NCBI GenBank assembly: GCA_029834535.1
Contig: JAQMWT010000544.1
Span: 1-64,000, forward strand
DNA: 64,000 bases
From: Chrysophaeum taylorii
Lineage: Eukaryota; Sar; Pelagophyceae; Pelagomonadales; Pelagomonadaceae
Direction of reading: 5' to 3'
A program made the position numbers and the translations under genes. The notes beneath the pieces were generated by a model. It saw only the letters and a program-made list of their open reading frames with translations, was not told where the DNA came from and did no database searches. Numbering within the stretch: position 1 is the stretch's first letter; each line of letters opens with the position of its first letter. This document shows, one piece after another, positions 41,923 to 50,805 of this stretch.

Positions 41923-43320
41923 ATGGTGTTTTTGTTTTCCTTGGCGCTGGCGGCGTATCGCGAGCGGCTGCGCGGCGTGTTGCCCGAGGCGGAGTGGGAA
42001 GCGTTCGTGTCCGCGTCCGGGAGGCCGCTGCGGCGGTCGGCGCGGGTGACAGGGCGGGTCCCCGAAGCGCAAATATCGGGGGAGCGCGTGCCCTGGGACG
42101 AGAAGGGGTACTTCGCCGAGATAGGGGGAAACGACGTCGCCCACCTGACGGGCGGGGTGTACATCCAAGAAGCTGCCGCGATGAGCGCGGCGGCGGTTCT
42201 GATCGAAGGGGGCGAGCGACTGGTCGTCGACGCGTGCGCGGCCCCCGGAGGGAAGACGGTTCAACTCGCTTCGACGGCGGAGTGCGTCGTCGCGAACGAC
42301 GCGTCCTCGAGCCGCATGGCCTCGCTGGCGCACAACGTCCAGCGGTGCGGCGCGAGCCGGCGCGTTGTTCTCTGCCACGGCGACGCGAGAAATGTCCTCG
42401 CGTCCCTCGAAGGTTCGTGTTGCGCGGTGTTGGTCGACGCGCCGTGCTCGGGCGATACTCTCAGTCGCCGCGCAAACACGAGCCTCGGGGCCTTTTTGGC
42501 GTCTAGCCCGGCTTTTCGCGAGGGCGCGCTCCAGCGGCAGTTATTGAGCGCCGCGTTTCTCGCTCTGCGCCCGGGGGGTAAGCTAGTTTACTCAACGTGC
42601 GCTCTCGATCCAGCCGAAAACGAGATCGTCGTGCGCGACTTCCTCGACGCCACGCCCGAGGCGCAGCTCGTTGGTCTCGACGGCCCCGGCGCCGACTCGG
42701 CGCTTCTTCCGGGGACGCGCCGGATCTGGCCTCACCTCGAGGACACGGCCGGGTTTTTTTTGGCCAAAATCGAAAAACGGGGTGGAGAAAAACCGCGGCC
42801 GCCAGAGCCAAAAAAAAAACGGTGCATCTTCCGCGACCAGCTGAGGGCTGCGTGGGGCATCGACGAGGACCTCGGGTCTTTTGTCGTCCGGCGGAAAAAA
42901 GTCAGGAACTACGAGCTGTGGATCGCACCGCGCGACGCGCCGCTCGACGTCCTTGGAGTTCTCGTCAATCGGCCCGGCTGCAAGGTCCTCGACGCCCTCG
43001 ACCATCTCGACCTCGAGACGGCTCTCAAACGCGACCGCGTGCGATGGACGCACGACTTTGCGGTGTCTTGTGGATGGACCGTTCCCTTGAACCACCCGAG
43101 GCGGGTTTGCCTCGAGGACGAAAACCACCTCGTTTCCTACCTCAGAGGCCACGACCTTATCCTACAACAACAACAACGACAACCTCCCTTGGGGTGCCAG
43201 GTCCTGGTCACGCGGCAAGATGGCCTCGTCCTCGGCCTCGCGAAGACCCGACTCCCCGCGGGTGGAGCCGGTCTTGCGCTCAAAAACCAGCTCCCCCCCG
43301 CCCACCGCCTCCGGTTCTAG
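41923..43320 (+). CDS. RNA cytosine-C5 methyltransferase, RsmF/NSUN type
   Basis: 465 residues. SAM-binding motif DACAAPGGKTVQLAS (about 105), catalytic motif IV VDAPCSGDTLSR (about 172) and motif VI YSTCALDPAENE (about 225) carry the two catalytic cysteines of m5C RNA methyltransferases. The C-terminal part (YLRGHDLIL, then GLVLGLAKTRLP, then KNQLPPAHRLR) resembles the RNA-binding tail of bacterial RsmF rather than eukaryotic NSUN2/NOP2. This suggests a bacterial or organellar origin and possibly an organelle rRNA or tRNA target (inference). A decayed second copy of its 3' half lies at about 48.27-48.77 kb. Confidence 0.9.
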   Translation: MVFLFSLALAAYRERLRGVLPEAEWEAFVSASGRPLRRSARVTGRVPEAQISGERVPWDEKGYFAEIGGNDVAHLTGGVYIQEAAAMSAAAVLIEGGERLVVDACAAPGGKTVQLASTAECVVANDASSSRMASLAHNVQRCGASRRVVLCHGDARNVLASLEGSCCAVLVDAPCSGDTLSRRANTSLGAFLASSPAFREGALQRQLLSAAFLALRPGGKLVYSTCALDPAENEIVVRDFLDATPEAQLVGLDGPGADSALLPGTRRIWPHLEDTAGFFLAKIEKRGGEKPRPPEPKKKRCIFRDQLRAAWGIDEDLGSFVVRRKKVRNYELWIAPRDAPLDVLGVLVNRPGCKVLDALDHLDLETALKRDRVRWTHDFAVSCGWTVPLNHPRRVCLEDENHLVSYLRGHDLILQQQQRQPPLGCQVLVTRQDGLVLGLAKTRLPAGGAGLALKNQLPPAHRLRF

Positions 43321-43324
43321 TCCT

Positions 43325-43650
43325 AACCATATTATCAGAGGTGGCCTCCTCGCCGACCCGGGCGTACCTTCCGGCAGCACCGGGAGAGACCCCACCAAAA
43401 AAAAACTACAACTTGCCGCCGCGGCGGCGGTATGTGTGATGTGGATAGTCGCGCCCTATATTCCACCCACGTCTTAGGACACATCCGTAACATATCGCAT
43501 GGGATCACAACAACCTGCTCGACACCGTCGAACCATGATCCCTCAGGACCCCCCCGCTCGGCGGTGGTTAGATCATCACTGAGGAACCATCCCGTCTCAC
43601 CGTGTGTGTGACTCTGGCAGGCCGCCGCTACACCATGAGCACAAATCAAT
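43325..43650 (-). pseudogene. Remnant of a ligand-gated channel gene
   Basis: Directly after the methyltransferase. About 43340-43395 matches the 3' end of the channel gene at 48766-50253. About 43440-43545 matches the part of that gene encoding VVVIRDMLRMCPKTWV and the following GIVEYGATI segment. A weaker match near 43615 resembles the YYRAAWRE-coding part. Everything between, including all membrane segments, is missing. It is a heavily deleted channel copy. Confidence 0.75.
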
Positions 43651-44890
43651 TTTTTTAATTGATTGTGATGAAGGGAAGAAGAAGGGTAAGGAAGAGATCG
43701 CGTTCTCAACGGACGGATAAGGGTAAGGAGTTAGTTAGATTTCTTTGGACGCCCACATCAAAATTAATTAATTTTCGTGAACAATAATATTTCCCCAAGA
43801 TACGATACTCTTCGCCTCACCTCCGGTCCCAAGCAACCTCAGCCTCGTCGTAAAACCAATCTCCAGGCTGCTGCACGCGCTAGCCTTGCTTTGCCCACTG
43901 TTGGCGCTTGTAAACAAGCAGGTGGCACTTTGGTGGCCGATTTCGAATATGATCTAGCCAAGAGATACATCACCTTTTCAATCCCCACTCCCTTCATGCC
44001 GCTAATGCTATCCATTGGGCATCATCTATGCTCCCAGAGGGGGGATAGCATGCCCAAGCCTTCCAAGAGCCTGCTGCTCAATTTGCTTATGCCCTTCTCC
44101 TCGATCCCCGTGCCATTATATGGCACATAATAACGCCACTTTTGGTACTTCTGATCCCCGCCTTTCTGACATCGAGAGGACCACATCACCGTGCAGGTTC
44201 ACTATGTTGAGTCACATCTACAAGCTGATCCTCTCCTCGTCATTCAACTAGTCGAACTTCCCGATCCTGATCCCGTGTTCGTCAGGTTGAAGCCAAGGAC
44301 ACCACGATCGATGAGCACGAGCTCACCTACCCTCAAAGGTCTCTCAGATGCCGATCGCAACAGCTTCTTATGTTGCCGCTATTTCCAAGGAGATCTTCGA
44401 CATCGTCAAGTTCGGTTGTTGTTTCAAGTTATCGTTGCCGATGGCTAACTCCAAGCCCGTCGACACGCGGCTCGTACTGCGCATTAAAAAAAACCAATGC
44501 AGCAGGAGAGTATCTCAAGCAACAAGGCGAGATTAGTGCTGAGGGGGGGGTTCCAGCTTCCCTCCAAAGTCCCCAGCCGCCAGTCGTCGGTAGTTGTGTC
44601 TTCAGCTTTTTTGGCCAAGTCGACGAAAACACCACCAGTATTCATTCACCCCTGTCCAGACGGCAGCGCACGCCAAACGCCGCGCAGCAACTGGGCTGCT
44701 CAAGCGGAAGCAGCCGAAACAGCACTCAGCGAAGATTAAGTTCGAGAATGTGGAGGCAGAGATCGAGCAGGTGGAAGCGGTGCTGCTCCCTAGTGAGGAT
44801 ATGCTGCTGGGAGGTACGCGAAATATGTCGGCCGCGAGGACAAAATAGATTTCCTCGAGGGAGGAGCGACTCTCGCGGCCATCTTGACGG
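43651..44890. other. Unassigned DNA between the duplicated units
   Basis: Plus-strand open stretches near 43777-44130 and 44191-44448 look faintly coding (for example PRYDTLRLTSGPKQPQPRRK), but no family is recognised. They may belong to the neighbouring fossil or to a separate insertion. Confidence 0.3.
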
Positions 44891-44894
44891 AACT

Positions 44895-46502
44895 TTGCTC
44901 GAGAGCGTTTCTGGAGTCTCGGGGAGTAGTCGTTGGAGTGGCCGGTCGTCGTCGTTCGTCAATGGCTCGCAGCTCATCTACGTTCGGGATGCGTATCATT
45001 TACTCTTCAAGGATGTACTAAAACTCGCGGCTGAGTTGCGCTCGAACCCGACGACGCCGTGCGGGATCATTGCGGTCCTCGGGAACCCGGGCACGGGGAA
45101 GAGCTGCTTCTTGGTGGTCTATTGCCTTGTTATGTTTCTGTTTCCGCCTCCGAACGCGACATACGAGAGGAAGTCTGTAATTTATTGGTACTCGCGGCTG
45201 CAGCGCGGTTTTCGCTACGACGCGTTTATTTTCGCCGTGACGCAACACGATAACTTCTTGGAGCCAACAGGGTTGAACGACGGGACAACGATTTTTGCCT
45301 TTTCGACGGTGCGCGCAGCAATGTGGGCCATCTGCAGATTTCTCACACTGTCAAACTCGCCGCTGTCGCCGTCACGCTTGAACGACGACCACCACTGGAG
45401 CAGAGAGAGTTTCGCGTCGAGTCGATATCTTGGGCCGTGGTGCGTCGATGAATTGGTCGCCGTCGGTGATAAGTTGGGCATCAACGTCGAGACCGTTCGG
45501 CGTCGTCATCTTTTGCATCGCTCGCTCTGTCTTGGCCCTTCGGGTGACGAGAAAGTACGCAGCGCCAGAGATCGTCTGAAAATGAAAATCGCGGATCCGA
45601 CCGCGGTATCGATCCTTTCAGGCCGGGAACACCATTTCTAATACTGCTCTTACGATGACCCATTCCGTTTTCGCCATGATTCCTTCGTTAGACGTGAAAA
45701 CCGTCGAGCGGGTCGAGTTTCTCTCGCCAAAAGATCAACCAACTCTACGTCCGCACGCTCCGAGAAAAAGTCGTCAGTTCCATGTCCAAGTTTTTGGCCG
45801 AGTACCAAGTCTACAACAAAGTCACCTCGGTGTGGGGCGTAATGTTCGAGGATCTCAATCACAGAACATCAGATTGGCGGCTCTCCCGTAACCGTGGAAT
45901 GGTTTGCAGATTCAACGAACACGACCGTTGCCGCATTCTGCCCGACCCGATTCTTGCATACCTTTTACTTTCATAACCTTGATGAAGTACGCCAAGTCGC
46001 CCAGAAGCATCTTCGGGACAATCTCTATTTCATTCCATACGACAAGGCTTTCACTGGTCTTCTTGACGCGATCGCTCGGAGAGACGACGGGCAGTGGTTT
46101 GAATTCCAAATGACAAAGAACAAATGCCACCCTGTTATCGTTGCTCGCATTCAAGAATTAGTACAACTGCTGTGCCAAGACCAGCAACTTGCTAATCGTG
46201 GCGTATTCACGTTCGCACTGTACTGGGTCGTCCACGCGGATGCCTTTCAAAGTTACCCGTCCCAAAATCTCAAGAGGGCCGACGGAGGCGACTTCGCCAC
46301 GCAGCCAACATCTTCTGTTTTTCCACGCGGAAAAGTTGGCGTGCAGTGTGTCTCGTTTCGCATGGAAGAAAAAGAGTGGCAGCTCCTCGGCGATCCAGGT
46401 AGTCCTCTCGACGACGCGGGCGCACACGCAGGAAGCAGTCTGTATCTCCTCGAGCCCGCAGCGAGCGTCGTCGACTCGACGCCCATGAGCGACGAGGACT
46501 AA
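44895..46502 (+). pseudogene. Fossil Crinkler/RHS-type NTPase-nuclease gene
   Basis: The first part carries YVRDAYHLLFKDVLKLA and a Walker A motif GIIAVLGNPGTGKS near 45062-45105, the layout of CRN/RHS-type NTPases of oomycetes, trypanosomes and other protists. The last part (about 45894-46502) contains YFIPYDKAFTGLLDAIARRD and FQMTKNKCHPV, which match the D...QMTxSxxHP restriction-endonuclease-like fold paired with that NTPase. Broken, with a few breaks, apparently middle-aged. Such genes spread as repeated families in their hosts. Confidence 0.6.
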
Positions 46503-48265
46503 AGGAAAAACAATCCGACGACAGCAATATAAAGAAATTAACAATAAAGGCGGGCATTAACGCACACTGGGACAAATCAATGAAACAAATAGGGGCTGGC
46601 GTTCTACGACTCCGCGATTTAGAAATGATTTTTCGGGGAGGCGATTGCCACTTGCTTCTCTCTCTCTCAGGGGAGCGATCGACAAAAGAAGCGCCTCAAA
46701 CAAGGATGTCGACGTGCACGGCCCGATCGACCGTGTGGTGAGGGCGTCCTTCTTCCGGGCCGATTAGTGCGAGATCGGAGTCCGAGAAGGCTCGCAGTCG
46801 TCGCCGTTCGTCGTCGCGGATGTGTTTCATCTGTCCTTTCTTCGGTCGTAGCGTCGTCGTCTCCTCGGAGGCCGAGGATGAGCTCGTCCGCGGTTTCCTT
46901 TCCGTAGTGGGGTAAACGCTCGCTGCAGGTGAGGGTGCCGTCGTCACTGTCGAGGTTGGGGCGTGTGAGCAGCCTACGCAGACGACGCTGCGGCGGCACG
47001 AATGCGCGGCTGGATACAGATAGTATGCCAGTTGCGATTTGGTTGCGCCCAGTTTGGTGGCGCGATTGTGAGCGTGAGGTGGATGCCACACGACGTCTTC
47101 TCCGACGGGAATGAGGGCGTAGGGCAGCTCCATACGACCGACCGCGTATGCCCATTAGCAGGCTGTAGGGTGATATAACCAGGCGATCACGGCGATTGAC
47201 GGTTGTGCTAGGTTCTTGTGAGCGCAGGCATGTTGAACGGCTTGAGGGAATCGCTGCGAGAGAGAAAGGCTGGCGAGCATCATTAGAGTTACGCAAGCGT
47301 CTAGCATTGAATGTAGAAGATGTACCAGGTTGTACCTGTCAGTGTCTACGCGTTTGCCGCCCACAAACAACCTTGGACCGAAAGTTGACCAGGGATATGA
47401 TAGCAGCGTCAAAGAGTCTCTTGATGGAGAGATTTGACCCTCTCCGGGTACATGGTAGAGACTGCGTGCAGTCTTAAGCGTGTACCGACCATTCCGCTTG
47501 TCACATGCTACTACACAAGGTAGGGATTTAAGCCCTAACTCCTTAAGGACATTAGGTCGTCCCATAGAAGAAGCGTTTACACTGACAACGAGGAACGAAG
47601 TTTCTTTTAATTAAACAGAAAAAAACCCCGTAGCTGACGGTACGCACCTGGAGGCCTACCTACTCCATGTTTTTGGAAAAGAGCATCTCAGACTGGGTTC
47701 TTCATAATAACTCTGAGATAAAACGGGCGGAAGGGTAAGGAAGGAAGGAGGGAAAGCCGTAATTACGGAGAGAAACCCTCTCGTGTAGAAGAGATAGGTG
47801 TGAAATGTTCGAGTGTCGCACACATAATATAGTGTAGCTCTCTGGACTTGATGTATCTCTCGGCAGAACTGTCAAAAAACGTGCCACTGGCTGGGATCGG
47901 CCAATGATGATTTCAAATTTATAGACCAAGGGCCTGTTTGAAATGTTCGAGATCTTTGTAGAGGCTGCTATGGCGATTTGATTTTGATGCCGAATAAGAC
48001 TTGAAAGTGGTTTCGTGCGAAGAGGACTGAATCAGCAACGGCGATGTCTCGGTAGACGAGCCCGTAGTCGCATTTGGGGCAGGCGCAAACCAGTTCGTAG
48101 CGGTAGCGATTTCCTTTTCGCATCCCGATTCCAAACGGCGGTTCTTCTGGCGCATTGGTCTCGCGGGCCCGTCAAGGCGGCGTTCGTCGACCTCGATGCG
48201 GCGCCGGTCGGGGTTCGAAGCAGAGCGGGGTCGAACGATGGACGCTTGGGGGACGCGCTCGTCGT
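46503..48265. other. Unassigned DNA
   Basis: Minus-strand stretches 47155-47565 and 46696-47133 look like former coding sequence. Segments such as LVHLLHSMLDACVTLMMLA and LGATKSQLAYYLYPAA, with a later CVGC pair, hint at a decayed transposase or host gene, but no family can be named. No RNA gene seen. Confidence 0.3.
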
Positions 48266-48775
48266 CGAGACAGGCGCTCTCGATCCCGCGGAAAACGAGA
48301 TCGTGATTTCCTCCTCGACGGCCCCGGCGCTTCTTCCGGGGACGCGGCGGATCTGGCCTCACACGGCCGGCAAAATCGAAAAACGGTCCGGCGAAAAAGA
48401 AAAACCGCCGCCCCTAGAGCCAAAAAAACGTTACATCTTCCGCGACCAGAAGAACTGAAAGCTGCTGCTGCGAGGAGCATCGACGAGGACCTCGGGTCTT
48501 TTTTCGTTTGCGGTGGTGTTCTGGATGGACCACTCTCACGAGGCGGGTTCGGCTCGAGGAGGAGGACCACCATCTCGTCGCGTACCTCAGAGGCCACGAC
48601 CTTATCCTACAACAACAACCTCTTTTGGGGTGCCAGGTCCTCGTCGCGCGGCCCGACGGCCCGACGGCCCGACAGCCTCGCCGAGACCCGACTCCGACCT
48701 CCTCCCAAGCAGCAGCAGGTCCCCTCCCCTCCGGTCGTAGTAGAGTTGTAATCTCAACCACATTATTAGGTAGCC
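48266..48775 (+). pseudogene. Remnant of the RsmF/NSUN-type methyltransferase, 3' half
   Basis: Starts with TGALDPAENEIV and continues LLPGTRRIWPH, KIEKRSGEK, PKKRYIFRDQ, then EEDHHLVAYLRGHDLILQQQ and GCQVLVARPDG, each matching the intact gene at 41923-43320 in order. Internal deletions and frame changes remove the catalytic region's end and the RNA-binding tail, and the SAM-binding half is absent. It directly precedes the channel gene, the same neighbour order as in the left copy. Confidence 0.85.
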
Positions 48776-50253
48776 TCCTCGCCGACCCGGGTGTACCCTC
48801 CTCCTCCGGGACGGCGGCAGCACCGGGAGAGACCCCCCCCGTTGGCATTGATGGTCGTCGTAGTCCACTCGCGGCAAATCTTCTTCGAAAAGGCTGCGAC
48901 AGCGCGCCACCAGAGGCCGATCGTATAGAGCATAACGAAGAGGAGCCCGAGGAGAATTTTGGTCACAAAATCGACGTGCTTCGCGAGCCGACGCATCTGA
49001 TTCTTCACCCGTTCGCTCGCCTCGCGATTGGTCACGGCGACCCTCGCGACGAGGAAGTGCTGCCAATAAGCCAGCACGAGAAGGGCGAGGGAGCCCAAAA
49101 CCCAGCAGTCGCAGGTGGTGAGGTGCTTGAGCCGTGGGAGATCGCCGGCGACCTGCCACGTGTAGGCCACGAGCGTAAACGCCAGCGTCATGGTGACCCC
49201 GCGGCGCGCTTCGTAGTTCTTTCGCTCGGCACCCGGGTTGTAGTAGAGCAGCGCTGCCAAATCCATCAGTGCGATCAGCACGCACGGGATCAAGATCCGG
49301 TAGTGAAAGTGCGCGCGCACCCGCCTCGCCTCCAACACAACGTTGAGCACCTTGACTTTCGCGCCTTGGTTGTTGACGAAATCCGTGCAGTCGGGAAGCA
49401 GACGCGGCGAATACGTGCCCACCAAAACCTCGAGCTCCGTTCCCCGTACCGGCGCGAGCGACGTCTTCAGAACCTTCTCGTACACTTCTCCGGTTTCCTC
49501 ATCCTCGATATCGTACGTGCCGTTGTCGTGGTTTCTCCTCACGATCCCCGCCCTCTCCGGTCTCGCCGGGTCGCGCGTCGCGACGCGCGTCCCCTCCAGA
49601 TACCTCACGACGGCAAGGGTTAGGTTTTGGACTGTCGCCCCGCTCGCGTACTGGAACTCATAATTCGGCGATGTGTTGAGGACCCGCCCCCGTTCCCACG
49701 ACGGTTCGACAGTCATGGGCTGAAAAGACGCGTCGTTCGTCCACAAAGGAATCGCGAGGATTTCAAAGCCGTACTTCTGAAGATGTTTGTTCAAAATTCG
49801 CGAGGAGCACCCGTCCATGTCGTCCACCAAAAATTTATAAGTGTTCGCGTGGGAGTGGCTCGACCCGATTGAGATTTTCAACAGCTGCGTGTCGTACGGA
49901 AAGTCCAGCAGATCGAACTGGCACCAGAACTTGCCGCGGATAGTCGCGCCGTATTCCACTATTCCACCCTCCCCCGGCAAGCTCCGCACCCACGTCTTAG
50001 GACACATCCGCAACATATCGCGGATCACAACAACCTTCTCGACGGCGTTGAACGTAATCTGGGGGTCCCACACCGAATGCTCCTCGCCTTTTTCGAACGT
50101 CAACGGACCATCGTAATCCGCCGATATTCCCGGCTCCCGCCAGGCCGCGCGGTAGTACAACTCGGCGCTGAACTGCTGCTTCACGGTGTCGATGTCGAAC
50201 ACCGACCGAATTTGGAAGTAAAAGTACACCTTGCGTGCTTCGGTTGTCGCCAT
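48766..50253 (-). CDS. Pentameric ligand-gated ion channel subunit with one Tudor/SH3-like insert
   Basis: 495 residues. Extracellular domain about 10-315 with WDPQITFNAVE (about 62) and the loop CQFDLLDFPYDTQ (about 111-123) that corresponds to the Cys-loop. Its first Cys is present and the second position is Leu, so no disulfide can form. Membrane segments: M1 ILIPCVLIALMDLAALLYY (about 320), M2 GVTMTLAFTLVAYTWQVAGDLP (about 352-373), M3 VLGSLALLVLAYWQHFLV, M4 VTKILLGLLFVMLYTIGLWW (about 430-450). Between NLTLAVVRYLEG and GTELEVLVGTYSP lies a repeat of about 50 residues (219-270) of Tudor/SH3 character (AGIVRRNHDNGTYDIEDEETGE). No signal peptide is visible; the start could lie upstream. A tandem paralog follows at 50806. 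Ligand and ion selectivity unknown. Confidence 0.9.
   Translation of the reverse strand: MATTEARKVYFYFQIRSVFDIDTVKQQFSAELYYRAAWREPGISADYDGPLTFEKGEEHSVWDPQITFNAVEKVVVIRDMLRMCPKTWVRSLPGEGGIVEYGATIRGKFWCQFDLLDFPYDTQLLKISIGSSHSHANTYKFLVDDMDGCSSRILNKHLQKYGFEILAIPLWTNDASFQPMTVEPSWERGRVLNTSPNYEFQYASGATVQNLTLAVVRYLEGTRVATRDPARPERAGIVRRNHDNGTYDIEDEETGEVYEKVLKTSLAPVRGTELEVLVGTYSPRLLPDCTDFVNNQGAKVKVLNVVLEARRVRAHFHYRILIPCVLIALMDLAALLYYNPGAERKNYEARRGVTMTLAFTLVAYTWQVAGDLPRLKHLTTCDCWVLGSLALLVLAYWQHFLVARVAVTNREASERVKNQMRRLAKHVDFVTKILLGLLFVMLYTIGLWWRAVAAFSKKICREWTTTTINANGGGLSRCCRRPGGGGYTRVGEEAT
49444..49599 (-). other. Tudor/SH3-like insert encoded in channel 1
   Basis: Encodes residues about 219-270 of the channel. 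Pattern GTxV...GxVxxxxxxxxYDxxxxxxGxxxxxVxKTSLxPV is shared with the three repeats of channel 2 and with Tudor-like beta-barrel repeats common in stramenopile proteins. Confidence 0.7.
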
Positions 50254-50805
50254 TTCCTAATACTGCTGCTGCTGCTGCTGCTGCTTCAAGCGTTGTGAAA
50301 GAAACTCAAAATGGAAACCTTACCACCACTCTCCCACAACGCACTTCCATATCTAAAAATCTCACAAGCCTCGTAAACAAAACAAAATAAAACATGGCGC
50401 ACGCATGCACATATCGAACGAGTCGCAGAGTGGGTGGGGTGGTGTGACCAAGGTTTTTCCGCACAGTGTCAAGCACCCGACTGGGGATTTGTTTGACTCT
50501 CGCAAAGCAACGAATAAAAGTAAATAATAAGAGAAGCGTTGAGCAAGCACTCTCCCGCGCTGGAACTCTCAGCATCTATTGAGATTTCCCAAATTGATGC
50601 GCCGTTGAACGTTCATATTAGGGGGTTGCAAGAGTGGTTTGCCGAGAAGATTAGCTAGCTTACTTTTCTCCTTCTCTCTTCTTCTTCTTCTTCTTCGCTT
50701 GCAGCTATTTTGGTTTCGCGATTTTCTGTTTCGTCCGTAAGGTTCAGTTTGTTTTTTGGCTACCTTCAACAGTAGTTAGTGTTGTCATTCGCTTCAGAAT
50801 CATAA
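50254..50805. other. Intergenic between the two channel genes
   Basis: Contains a CTG run (50265-50284) just upstream of the first channel start and TTC/CTT runs near 50677-50696. No gene and no methyltransferase remnant seen here. Confidence 0.6.
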
